Positions 32,960 to 41,234 of a stretch of 64,000 nt of DNA are shown here, in pieces (the first letter of the stretch is position 1; each line of letters starts with the position of its first letter). The notes below the pieces were generated by a model that was not told where the DNA came from, searched no databases, and was given only the letters and a program-made list of their open reading frames with translations. The translations under genes were made by a program, and so were the position numbers. Source of the DNA: Prochlorococcus sp. MIT 0603 (GTDB lineage: Bacteria > Cyanobacteriota > Cyanobacteriia > PCC-6307 > Cyanobiaceae); contig NZ_JNAW01000002.1 in the NCBI RefSeq assembly GCF_000760215.1, positions 714,300-778,299 on the forward strand, written 5' to 3'.

Positions 32960-33599
32960 TCATTTTCAATGCTACTAAACATTTTTAACAGATCTAGCGT
33001 TAATTTCAATCCATATATAGTCACGACATGTTCAAAAGATGGGAAAAGCTCAAAAAGCGTGGAAATAACAGTCTAAATAATTGGAGGGAGGTATTGCGTC
33101 TAAGAACATCATGTCAGGCAATTCATTGAGAGAGAAGTCTTAAGCGTGCTTGACCACAACTTCTTGTAGTCAAGCACGCTAGTTATATGTTAATAACAAG
33201 TCCGCAAAAATCAATAAGCTAAAACAATAAGTCCACATGTAAACTATCGAATTAGAGCTTAAACCTACATCACTATTGAAACCAATAAGAGTTGGAAGAT
33301 TCATTAAAAATTCAATCCAAATACCATCTAACGATTACATATATTTAAGCTTATTATCGATGAGTAAGGTAAAAACTAGTAAAGCACTACTACAGAGCTA
33401 TTCTCCTCGCTTCAGATATACAAAGAGACTTCTCAAAAGATCAAAGTAGCCATCTGAGTATTAATCACTAATCCAAGATAGAAGAAGGTTCTTTGTAATG
33501 TAATTATTACTTTTAATTAAGTCTCATAAAGAACTTTAAACGGACGCAGTTTTTTGAAATCACATGAGTTATCTATGTCTAAGTTGCAAGGAGTCAATT
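32960..33599. other. Long intergenic region with strong hairpin
   Basis: This 640-base gap has no good frame. It holds the hairpin listed at 33143-33180, which could belong to an unannotated small RNA. Confidence 0.5.
33143..33180. repeat. Strong hairpin, 12 + 4 bp stem
   Basis: AGCGTGCTTGAC (33143-33154) pairs perfectly with GTCAAGCACGCT (33169-33180). A single C/A mismatch is followed by a further ACAA/TTGT pairing around the CTTC loop. It is far more GC-rich than the surrounding sequence and has no U-run. It may be a small RNA or mRNA processing element. Confidence 0.7.
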
Positions 33600-33833
33600 A
33601 TGAAAAGCTCAGTTAAAATACTTCTATATATTTTAGCGTGGATAATCGCATGGCTTGCATTTAGTTTTATTATTGATAGTGGTTTGGTTACAATTAAAGT
33701 TTACAATCCTGGCACCAAAGGTAGCTTAATCACCTTTACCTGTGGTGCTTTTACTTCCTTAATAGGAGCAACATCCTTATATCGTGAAGTATTCACAGAT
33801 GACCTAACGAAAGAGGATGCGAAAGTGGATTGA
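33600..33833 (+). CDS. Small two-span membrane protein
   Basis: This is 77 residues from the ATG at 33600, preceded by a clear AAGGAG ribosome site 8 bases upstream. It has two spans (ILLYILAWIIAWLAFSFIID, and ITFTCGAFTSLIGATSLY) and an acidic tail (DDLTKEDAKVD). It is unrecognised. Confidence 0.6.
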   Translation: MKSSVKILLYILAWIIAWLAFSFIIDSGLVTIKVYNPGTKGSLITFTCGAFTSLIGATSLYREVFTDDLTKEDAKVD

Positions 33834-34218
33834 CAAAACAGAATAAGCTACATGCAACCTATAGACATAAGAGCATTGGCTGAGGGGATAGTTATTGCAG
33901 ACAACTTTATCAACTATATTTGGCAACAAATCAACCCAATGCAAATCCTCTACAATTAATTGAGGAATAAACAATACGCCTAATAAACGACATACTGAAT
34001 AGACATGTGGGAGCGCATTTGTAATAGGTATATTAAATTCGACATTCAGCAAGACAAAGTGCAATCGTCAATTTACAAGCGGTAAACCTATAGGATCTAT
34101 AAGATTCGAAATAAAGTTGTTAAGAAGCTAGATCTATGACAACAAAGGAAGAAAGACAAGCGCAATTTGTAAATAGAACTTGAAGAATAATTTTTTATGT
34201 CTACTATAGAATAAATAT
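33834..34218. other. Intergenic region, no gene seen
   Basis: A minus-strand frame at 33804-34064 exists but has atypical composition and overlaps the end of the previous gene, so I do not count it. Nothing else stands out. Confidence 0.45.
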
Positions 34219-34398
34219 ATGTTAAAAATGAAAAAGAGGATTAGACATTTCAAAAAGCCTAACAACCTTTTCAACCCTAATGGTCAAGGTATATCTACAT
34301 ATGACCTGACATACGTAACATCAAACAACAATAAAATAAGGAATGAAGAGTTACGTGTAGCTTTAACCAAAGAACCTACAAAAGTAGGCAATACATAA
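34219..34398 (+). CDS. Small basic protein, coupled to next gene
   Basis: This 59-residue frame (MLKMKKRIRHFKKPNNLFNP) is Lys/Arg-rich at the start. A Met at 34228 is also possible. Its stop overlaps the next gene's ATG in a TAATG arrangement at 34396-34400, a translational-coupling layout. No family is recognised. Confidence 0.45.
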   Translation: MLKMKKRIRHFKKPNNLFNPNGQGISTYDLTYVTSNNNKIRNEELRVALTKEPTKVGNT

Positions 34399-34595
34399 TG
34401 GTGTTAACAGTACTTAGATCAATGACTGAGCTTCTACTACCAGTCAAACAAGATGAAAAAGCAAAAGCAGAAAAGGGTTTTGCAAATCGTGATGCTATGA
34501 AACGCTATCTAAAGCTCACAAATGAATTAAACAAAAAAGTGAAGCGCAAGCGGGCTAAGAAACTTATTCAGCAATCACAAAGGGAGGCAGCTTGA
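34398..34595 (+). CDS. Small basic helical protein
   Basis: This is a 65-residue protein: an N-terminal hydrophobic segment (MVLTVLRSMTELLLPV), then a charged helix and a strongly basic end (KKVKRKRAKKLIQQSQ). It starts in the stop of the upstream small gene. A nucleic-acid contact is plausible but unproven. Confidence 0.5.
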   Translation: MVLTVLRSMTELLLPVKQDEKAKAEKGFANRDAMKRYLKLTNELNKKVKRKRAKKLIQQSQREAA

Positions 34596-34809
34596 TATAA
34601 CGAAGCTTGAATATGATAAAAGACAAATGCCTCTGCTTATCACTTAACCCCATATATCGTTTCTTAAGTGAATTCACCTCCTTGAGACTACTCCAAATAA
34701 AGGCGAGAATTATTTTGATTGGGAAAAATCCATTAATCAGCCAACATGCATGTTTGCATAGACGCTGCAAACATAGTAGTATACTAGTACTAGAGTCTAG
34801 GTTTGTAAA

Positions 34810-35058
34810 ATGATCGCTCCAGAAGGATGGTTAATCGAAGCCAATGGTAAATGGTTGCTACTTTTCCATAAAGACCCTATATCACTCCAACGAATTCCAC
34901 ATTTTTATATCGACAAGTGGACTGTATCATCTACTCACACACCTCTTACTTTCGTAAATCGAAGAAGGGTTAGATTAACTCCTGCTATAGAGACTTGGAA
35001 TGAGCTCATTGAGAATGGTTGGGCCAAAATCGAAAGTCAATTCGGAGATGTTGCATAG
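34810..35058 (+). CDS. DUF1651-like protein
   Basis: This 82-residue protein matches the picocyanobacterial DUF1651 pattern: EGWLIEANGKWLLLFHKDPI, RIPHFYIDKW, and RRRVRLTPAIETWNELIENGW. The conserved Trp and Arg/Arg-containing helix are present. The function is unknown. Confidence 0.75.
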   Translation: MIAPEGWLIEANGKWLLLFHKDPISLQRIPHFYIDKWTVSSTHTPLTFVNRRRVRLTPAIETWNELIENGWAKIESQFGDVA

Positions 35059-35296
35059 CAAATAGATTCAAATATTTCGGAAGAAACTCCCTAATCAAAA
35101 ATAAGAATATTTCTTCTTTATTTTATTTGATCTTTATTAATCATAAAAAGCTTCTCAGAATCAACCTCATCACAATATTTAATCTTAATGTTGGTAAAAA
35201 TCGAACCTATATAACTTTTGTTAATAAGGAGCTAACTTTCATAAAGGTCTCAATTCCTTGCCATCCGATTCCAAACATAATTATCTAGCGAAGATT

Positions 35297-35776
35297 TTAT
35301 GAAGCCAATGCGACTTCAATAGCCGCTATCAAGTCTTCACTCGATGGTTGGACGCTTGGCTCGAAACGAGCTATTACATTCCCTTCTTTGTCAACTAAGA
35401 ATTTTTCAAAGTTCCAAGCAACATCTCCCATTGGTTCTGATTTGTTAAGTGTAGTGTAAGGCTCGGTTGTAGCACCTTTTGCATGAACTTTATTGAAAAT
35501 TTCAAAGGTCACTCCAAAATTCACCGAACAAAATTTTTGAATCTCATCAAGACTTCCTGGTTCCTGTCCTCCAAAATCATTACAAGGGAAACCTAGAACA
35601 GCAAATCCTTGCTCTTTGTATTTATCGTGAAGTTCTTGCAATCCAGCATACTGTGGTGTGTTCCCACAGCGACTAGCGACATTGACGATTAAAAGAACTT
35701 GCCCTGAATAATCACCAAGCTTTTTTTTCTTACCACTTGAAGTTTGAACTTCAGTTGTTTTTACATTAACCAACAT
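35297..35776 (-). CDS. Glutathione peroxidase-like protein
   Basis: This 159-residue thioredoxin-fold peroxidase carries Cys in place of Sec (NVASRCGNTPQYAGLQEL). The later motifs LGFPCNDFGGQEPGS and VAWNFEKFLVDKEGNV are also present, giving Cys, Gln, Trp and Asn of the catalytic tetrad. It reduces hydroperoxides; in such proteins thioredoxin is often the donor. It is cytosolic, as no signal peptide is seen. Confidence 0.93.
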   Translation of the reverse strand: MLVNVKTTEVQTSSGKKKKLGDYSGQVLLIVNVASRCGNTPQYAGLQELHDKYKEQGFAVLGFPCNDFGGQEPGSLDEIQKFCSVNFGVTFEIFNKVHAKGATTEPYTTLNKSEPMGDVAWNFEKFLVDKEGNVIARFEPSVQPSSEDLIAAIEVALAS

Positions 35777-35870
35777 TGAGCTAGTAAAGAATTATTGATC
35801 GACTACAAAAGATAGCAGCTTTTGGTACACCCATTACAACATTGAGGGAAAGTTTTGGGATTTTAAATAC

Positions 35871-36018
35871 ATGAAAAGTATCCTTTTAGCTCTTTCAAAG
35901 GGTCAAGCAAAGAAGAGAGAACGGTCAGTCTCAGCAGTTAACAAAAGCAACGATTGCTAGAGAATTAAATATTGATGTTCAGAGCGTTACCTTCCTTGAA
36001 GTTATAGACCCTTTTTGA
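35871..36018 (+). pseudogene. Possible frameshifted small HTH-like gene
   Basis: The frame from ATG 35871 reads MKSILLALSKGQAKKRERSV and stops early. Adding two bases (GA) in the short GAGAGA run near 35917 joins it to another frame. That frame reads RENGQSQQLTKATIAREL and ends TFLEVIDPF at 36018, giving 49 residues. The joined second half (LTKATIARELNIDVQSV) is helix-turn-helix-like. This may be a decayed gene, a sequencing error or a slippery tract. It overlaps the end of the minus-strand frame at 35979. Confidence 0.35.
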
Positions 36019-36191
36019 GATCGAAATACAAACAAGAGGGGAAGGCCTATAACCATTAGGGTCGCAAAAGATAAAATTATATTTATAGTAGAGCTGCTTA
36101 CACCTAAATCTGAAGAAGCTAATCCAAATAAAGTTACAAGCATTTCAAGTAAGGGTATATAAGGCTTCTTTAATATAATCATTAAGAACAC
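35979..36191 (-). CDS. Small single-span membrane protein
   Basis: This is a 70-codon minus-strand frame. Met17 (MLVTLFGLASSDLGVSSSTI) gives a 54-residue form with one span (INIILSFATLMVIGLPLLFV) and a basic end (FRSQKGSITSRK). The size and shape resemble low-mass photosystem subunits but no identity is secure. Confidence 0.45.
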   Translation of the reverse strand: MFLMIILKKPYIPLLEMLVTLFGLASSDLGVSSSTINIILSFATLMVIGLPLLFVFRSQKGSITSRKVTL

Positions 36192-36292
36192 CCTCTATAA
36201 GTTAATAACTAACCAAGCTCAGAAGTTATTGATACATTCGAAAGCATCATTTAATAACAAAAGCAATTTGATATGGCTCTAGTATGTAGTTT

Positions 36293-36298
36293 TAGGAG
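36293..36298 (+). promoter_or_regulatory. Strong ribosome-binding site
   Basis: AGGAGG lies 5 bases before the GTG start of the next gene. Such a full match is uncommon in this window and supports the GTG as the true start. Confidence 0.7.
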
Positions 36299-36303
36299 GC
36301 CAA

Positions 36304-36972
36304 GTGGCAAACACCAAAAAAAATAATTATAACTCTGAAGATAATCTTGAGAAGAGAGATTCTATTGATAAAGATAAGCCACTATCAATAGATAAAACAT
36401 TTACAACAGACTCTATTGGTGAAGAGAAGCGATTATCAGTAGATGCAGCGTTTACAACAGATTCACTAGAGTTAAAAGAATCTCCAACCTTACAAAAAGA
36501 AAAGATCGATGAATCTAATAACGATGAACTTATAAAGCCTGAGCTAATCTACAAATCTAATAAAAGTTCTTTTAAGGTTGGCAAAATCAATACCTTTGAG
36601 GAGATATTTAATGCGATAGAAAATGGGTTTACAAAAAATAAAACTCGTACAGAATATGCTTTCCCTCATCCAAGGTATTGGCTAGGTCCTCGCTTCATGG
36701 CTGTATGGGCACTGCCAATTATTTTAATACAAAAAGCAAGAGCTTTACTATCATCTTCAAACCCAATAAGGCCTTATTCAAAAGCAGATTATTCTGTTCG
36801 CAAGTCAGAAACTATCTACACATCAACAAAAAGAGCTCTTGAAAGCACAGGTGGCATCAGATTCTTTGGAGCTCGGTTTTTAACAATCTGGGTACTACCT
36901 TTAGCCATTACTGGAATATTCATGGAGTTCCTTTTTGTAAGTCCTTTAACTGGCTCTCAACCATTTGGATAA
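36304..36972 (+). CDS. Membrane protein with internal repeats, unknown
   Basis: This 222-residue protein starts at GTG with an AGGAGG site. The N-terminal half is polar with an imperfect tandem repeat (LSIDKTFTTDSIGEEKR and LSVDAAFTTDSLELKES). The C-terminal half has two similar membrane spans preceded by similar motifs (LGPRFMAVWALPIILIQKA and FGARFLTIWVLPLAITGIF), so that half also looks duplicated. I recognise no family. The hydrophilic N-terminus may be intrinsically disordered. Confidence 0.65.
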   Translation: MANTKKNNYNSEDNLEKRDSIDKDKPLSIDKTFTTDSIGEEKRLSVDAAFTTDSLELKESPTLQKEKIDESNNDELIKPELIYKSNKSSFKVGKINTFEEIFNAIENGFTKNKTRTEYAFPHPRYWLGPRFMAVWALPIILIQKARALLSSSNPIRPYSKADYSVRKSETIYTSTKRALESTGGIRFFGARFLTIWVLPLAITGIFMEFLFVSPLTGSQPFG

Positions 36973-37032
36973 GGAACGGTTTAAAGTTCTTACTTAAATG
37001 CACTCTCAGCAAAGCTTTGGATTAAATCTATA

Positions 37033-37179
37033 TCAAGGCTTTGAATTCAACTCATCTTCCATTCCTCTTTTTATCCCTGTGTATAAGGCTGCAAGCAGAA
37101 AAAGACCTAAAACAAAATAAAGCAACCTTTCAAGAAAGAGTGTTATTGGATTACCTATTAGTTCTGAGACTGGTTCCAT
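37033..37179 (-). CDS. Small single-span membrane protein
   Basis: This 48-residue minus-strand frame begins MEPVSELIGNPITLFLERLL and continues with a span (YFVLGLFLLAALYTGIKRGM) and an acidic tail (EDELNSKP). A longer plus-strand frame covers the same bases but is Cys/Leu-rich without a sensible pattern. I therefore favour this strand, because its span is flanked by polar residues as in real membrane peptides. Confidence 0.55.
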   Translation of the reverse strand: MEPVSELIGNPITLFLERLLYFVLGLFLLAALYTGIKRGMEDELNSKP

Positions 37180-37531
37180 TGATATCCTGTGTAATGAGCA
37201 ACTATGTCATCACCATGTCTTGTACATCTAGAATGTAAGCGCTAACAAATCCTTTTACATGCATATTCTTCTATGTAATAACAAAAAGCAATCCAAACAA
37301 GCTACTAGCAACATATGGACGTCCTTCCACCTCACCAAGCATTTTTAAGAACCAGGATAGTCTTTGATGTTTATTGAATAAGCTCATTACAAGAGCAAAC
37401 ATCTTAGAGATAGGTTGCTTGATCAATAATACTAGACTTTATGTTTTTGGACTATATTAACCAAAGCGATAAGAAGGCATACATGTCAACATATAAGAGC
37501 TATCAGCATCTCACCGATTCCTTAGTTAATT
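37180..37531. other. Intergenic region, no gene seen
   Basis: This 350-base gap lies between a minus-strand small gene and a plus-strand gene. It has only short frames and no strong hairpin. Confidence 0.4.
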
Positions 37532-37930
37532 ATGATCATTCCTAGACCTACAATCTCTGTAAAATCCTTTGAGAACGCATTGGAAAATGCAGATTTGTCA
37601 GAAAGTGATCATACTTTAATTGATTATATTAGATATGTAGGAATTTTCTCTCAACCTAGTCTTGTAAGAGATCTAAGACTTAAACCTAAACCACCTGCTT
37701 TAAGCATCCTTTGCGATATATGTAGAAAAATTGGCTATCAGATCCCTGAACACTTCAAAGACATTCGTAAATGGTCTGAGAGCAATAGTGAGCATGGTGT
37801 TTACTGGGATGGAGACCTTGTTTGCAGTACAGCTAAGAATATAGATGGTGAGCCGTTAACCCCCGAAGCGGGAACTGCTCCATATGAGACTCTTGTAGTC
37901 CACAAAGAGCTATTTACTGGCTTAGGGTGA
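37532..37930 (+). CDS. Conserved-looking hypothetical protein
   Basis: This is a 132-residue soluble protein. The first part is helical (SFENALENADLSESDHTLID), then come LCDICRKIGYQIPEHFKDIR with two Cys, and GVYWDGDLVCSTAKNIDGEP near the end. It looks like a compact alpha/beta protein; no family is recognised. Confidence 0.6.
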   Translation: MIIPRPTISVKSFENALENADLSESDHTLIDYIRYVGIFSQPSLVRDLRLKPKPPALSILCDICRKIGYQIPEHFKDIRKWSESNSEHGVYWDGDLVCSTAKNIDGEPLTPEAGTAPYETLVVHKELFTGLG

Positions 37931-37959
37931 GAATCAACAGATATAGATAACACAGATGC

Positions 37960-38256
37960 TTACTTAAGCTCATAAAGCACCTGAAAAGACTTTTTTGTTT
38001 TACTGAAAATAAGAACTTTGTTTGAGCCATATAGGGATATTCCAGTTTGATTTCTTAATGTATTAAATGTTGTCAATGCAACTCCACACGTCTCTATAAA
38101 TAAAATTGGCAATGTCTTTTCATCTCCATTCATTACCTGCAAGTCAATGGCCTGCCGTACAGCTTGACAAGCCTTTTCTAAACCCAATCGATCCGAGAGT
38201 TCTGACCACAAAAAATTAACTGGCTCACAATCAGTAAGGTCCAAAGAGTGTCTCAT
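37960..38256 (-). CDS. Hypothetical soluble protein
   Basis: This 98-residue protein starts with a DCEPVNFLWSELSDRLGLEK helix. The middle LPILFIETCGVALTTFNTLR is hydrophobic but not a clear span, and the end is beta-like. It is unrecognised and convergent with the previous gene. Confidence 0.5.
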   Translation of the reverse strand: MRHSLDLTDCEPVNFLWSELSDRLGLEKACQAVRQAIDLQVMNGDEKTLPILFIETCGVALTTFNTLRNQTGISLYGSNKVLIFSKTKKSFQVLYELK

Positions 38257-38518
38257 ATAAAATGAATGTTAATGTCTATACAAAATAGTGATCTTAACCA
38301 ATGAGCTTAAATGAAATACTTCAAACTCATCTGATCCAACGTGGAAAAGATCAATAAGTATAATATTAAGATAAAAATTACATTTTTCCTATGAAATGAA
38401 AGTTTTCAGCCAAACAAAACCTATTACAAGAGAAACGGGTAGATCGATAATTAGCAATAATCAAGTTGTATAGTGTGATTTGCTATTAAACGTCTTAAAA
38501 ATTAGAAATATAAACCTT

Positions 38519-38662
38519 CTAAGTATCGAGTTTATTTTCAGACAAGTCTAAATCATAATCACTTCTCAATTCATCAAACATTGCTTCTAAGACATCTTCC
38601 TGAGCTTTGTCTACATCTTTCAAATGTGCCTTAGCTGCCTCGAAATCATCTTTAGTAGGCAA
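38519..38662 (-). CDS. Small acidic helical protein
   Basis: This 47-residue frame starts at TTG (MPTKDDFEAAKAHLKDVDKA) with GGTGGAG positioned about 8 bases upstream. It continues QEDVLEAMFDELRSDYDLDL. The regular acidic helix and the well-placed ribosome site support it as a real gene. No family is recognised. Confidence 0.5.
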   Translation of the reverse strand: MPTKDDFEAAKAHLKDVDKAQEDVLEAMFDELRSDYDLDLSENKLDT

Positions 38663-38934
38663 GGTTAAATCTCCACCTTTAAATTATTTGTAAACGTTTT
38701 AGCATAAGTGTCAATAGATTTGCATAGTCAACTTCTTATTTGGTATTAATCTAGTGAATTTCAAGAGAGTAGAAATATGAATGAGAATATTTATAGAAGA
38801 ACAAATTTTCGCGAAAAGTAAATGTCAAAAAAGGGGTCTTTGCCTAACTGAATTATGCAAAGGAGGAGATTATTGTAAGGTGAACGCTAGAGATAGTTGG
38901 TTAGATATAAATAGTAGGGACACGATAAAACAAA

Positions 38935-39240
38935 TCATATATCTTTGAGCTTAGAAACAACACTAGGGACCTTTTCTCGAAAAGACTGTTGGCGATCAGT
39001 TCGGGTATTTACTTTTAATGTCGTATAAATGCGTTCTGCGCCTAAGCGATGCACTTCTTCATGACAATCCCTAACGCAATTAAAAACATCATCCCAGTGT
39101 CCTTCAATAGCAGTTCCATTAGGCCCTAAATCATAAGCAAGACCTTTCTTTTCGATGATCTTTTTACAAGCTCCTATATAAGGAGAGAGAGAAAGACCTA
39201 CGCCTAAAGGGACGAGACAAAAATCAATGCTTATCCACAT
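38935..39240 (-). CDS. MTH1187/YkoF-family (thiamine-binding-like) protein
   Basis: This is 101 residues from the Met at 39240. ISIDFCLVPLGVGLSLSPYI and YDLGPNGTAIEGHWDDVFNC match the family formerly called DUF77, small proteins known to bind thiamine or related pyrimidines. The longer frame adds 15 residues upstream that do not fit the family. The exact ligand is unknown. Confidence 0.85.
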   Translation of the reverse strand: MWISIDFCLVPLGVGLSLSPYIGACKKIIEKKGLAYDLGPNGTAIEGHWDDVFNCVRDCHEEVHRLGAERIYTTLKVNTRTDRQQSFREKVPSVVSKLKDI

Positions 39241-39433
39241 GATAAATAAAGACTCATTATAGGCGTCATGGGAAAAATAATCCAAAGAAACAGCACTTTC
39301 AGGTGAAGTCCTAGACCTAAAAGCAAGCTCTTATCAAAACAAGAGCAACTGGCATTTGCATAAGAGAAATAACTATTGCTTTATATGTTGAAGAGACTTC
39401 ATAAAGCACCTGACATTATCCGAAAAGAATTTC

Positions 39434-39676
39434 TTATTTGTTAAAAGTAAGCTGCTCGTATACTTCATAGCTCTTGAGCTGACTATCCAAAGATCTCAAA
39501 TATTTTTCAACTGCATGAAGCTCATTTTTTAAATGATTTCGTTTAAATTGCAATCCTCTAATCCTTCTTTGCATTTCCAGAAGACGTCTAACCCTATTCT
39601 CATGAGTCGAAATATGCTTCGAAAGCTCATTTGAAAGACTCACTCCTCCATCTCCATCATTGAGTTGGTTATTCAT
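39434..39676 (-). CDS. Small coiled-coil protein
   Basis: This 80-residue protein has a polar N-terminus and a strongly basic then acidic heptad region (ENRVRRLLEMQRRIRGLQFK, LKNELHAVEKYLRSLDSQLK). It should form a coiled coil. The function is unknown. Confidence 0.55.
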   Translation of the reverse strand: MNNQLNDGDGGVSLSNELSKHISTHENRVRRLLEMQRRIRGLQFKRNHLKNELHAVEKYLRSLDSQLKSYEVYEQLTFNK

Positions 39677-39808
39677 GGTGCTTCAGTGAATTTGTTTACA
39701 GAAAACTTCTCTAAAAAAGCATTCCTAATACCTTGACCTGAATTTTCAAGGCAATAATTCGTCCCCATATACCATGTCTATCAGAGACTGAACAAGCAGT
39801 AAATCAGT

Positions 39809-39842
39809 GTTAACGCTCGAGTAAATAGACTCGAGCGTTAAC
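39809..39842. repeat. 14-bp perfect inverted repeat
   Basis: GTTAACGCTCGAGT (39809-39822) pairs perfectly with ACTCGAGCGTTAAC (39829-39842) around AAATAG. No U-run follows (ACCCCTAGG instead), so it is not a standard terminator. It lies in the 344-base gap between two minus-strand genes and is more GC-rich than its surroundings. Confidence 0.75.
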
Positions 39843-40020
39843 CCCTAGGTGTTTAATCTAAATAAAGCTAAATGAGTTTCTTATTGATAGGGAGAGGGAT
39901 GTGAAAATCTAGATAGCTATAAATAAAATTGAAGTTGAAATATTAAAAATGGGTAAAAACTTGAGGCTTTCAGTAAACTACTTTTGTCTAACTTAGGAGA
40001 AGGGTTGATATCACTATCTT

Positions 40021-41112
40021 TTAAACGTTAAATAAGAATTCCATAACATCACCTTCCTTAACAATATATTCTTTACCTTCACTACGAATCCAACCTTTGT
40101 TTTTGGCCTCCACTAAAGAGCCTGCTTCAAGCAACTTTTTATAATGAATTGTCTGAGCACGAATGAAGCCTCTTTCAAAATCTGTATGTATTACTCCAGC
40201 AGCTTGGGGAGCTGTCATCCCAGACCTAATCGTCCATGCCTTAGTTTCCTTCTCACCAGTGGTGAAATAAGTACTTAGCCCTAGAAGCTGGTAAGAAGCT
40301 TTTATAAGACTTTGCAAGCCACCTTCGGGAACACCAAGGCTTTTTAAATAATCTAATCTTTCTGGTTGTCCCAATTCAATTAATTCAGCTTCAACTTGAG
40401 CAGAGATTTTTACACTTTCATTTTTTTCTTTTTGTGCCAATTCTCCTACATTTTTTGAATAAGCATTTCCTACCGCAAGGTCATCCTCGCTCAAATTTGA
40501 TGCATAGATTATAGGCTTAGCTGTTAGCAATCCTAATGGTTTAATAAATTGCTTTTCTTCATCGAGTAAATGAACATTCCTTGCAGCACCTCCCTGTTCG
40601 ATTTCAAGAAAAATCTTTTCTAAAATCAAATCTTCTGTTTGACTTTCCTTACTGGTTCGAACTGATTTCTTCAACCGTTCTCTTCGCTTTTCTATTTGAC
40701 TAAGATCTGATAAGCCAAGCTCTAAATTGATAATATCCATATCCCTTACTGGATTGACAGAGCCAGACACATGAATAACATTGTCATCTTCAAAGCATCG
40801 AACGACGTGAACAATCGCATCAACCTCCCGAATATTAGATAAAAATTTATTCCCCAAACCTTCTCCGTGACTTGCACCTTCTACTAAGCCAGCAATATCA
40901 ACAAACTCTATTCGCGTTGGGATTAATTCCTTGCTATGACTAATAGATCCAAGTAAATCTAATCTGTCATCAGGAACAGATACTGTTCCAACATTTGGCT
41001 CAATGGTGCAAAATGGGAAATTAGCTGCTTGAGCTTGTGCATTGGCAACTAAAGCATTAAACAAAGTGGACTTACCAACGTTTGGAAGGCCAACTATTCC
41101 TACTTTAAGCAT
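40021..41112 (-). CDS. ychF: Ribosome-binding ATPase YchF
   Basis: This 363-residue Obg-family P-loop protein has GLPNVGKSTLFNALV, then FVDIAGLVEGASHGEGLGNK (switch II) and NIREVDAIVHVVRCF. A C-terminal TGS domain (PQAAGVIHTDFERGFIRAQT) follows. YchF hydrolyses ATP rather than GTP and associates with ribosomes; it is nearly universal. Confidence 0.96.
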   Translation of the reverse strand: MLKVGIVGLPNVGKSTLFNALVANAQAQAANFPFCTIEPNVGTVSVPDDRLDLLGSISHSKELIPTRIEFVDIAGLVEGASHGEGLGNKFLSNIREVDAIVHVVRCFEDDNVIHVSGSVNPVRDMDIINLELGLSDLSQIEKRRERLKKSVRTSKESQTEDLILEKIFLEIEQGGAARNVHLLDEEKQFIKPLGLLTAKPIIYASNLSEDDLAVGNAYSKNVGELAQKEKNESVKISAQVEAELIELGQPERLDYLKSLGVPEGGLQSLIKASYQLLGLSTYFTTGEKETKAWTIRSGMTAPQAAGVIHTDFERGFIRAQTIHYKKLLEAGSLVEAKNKGWIRSEGKEYIVKEGDVMEFLFNV

Positions 41113-41234
41113 TAGAAAAAATCTAAAAACAACATTCGAGGGGTTATTCTTACGAAACTAATTGCTTAAGCATCTTAAAACCAGTCAAAGAGAAAAACTA
41201 AAATGTCCCGTCAAAAAAGCTCATTTCAAAACCA

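Noticed and set aside
33804-34064. Minus-strand frame of 86 codons
   Set aside because: Overlaps the previous gene and has a composition that does not look coding.
34607-34813. Plus-strand frame of 68 codons before the DUF1651 gene, with a minus-strand frame on top
   Set aside because: Both cover the same bases, both poor in composition, neither with ribosome site; no support for either.
38398-38480. 25-codon frame (MKVFSQTKPITRETG...)
   Set aside because: Too short and without ribosome site or homologue pattern.
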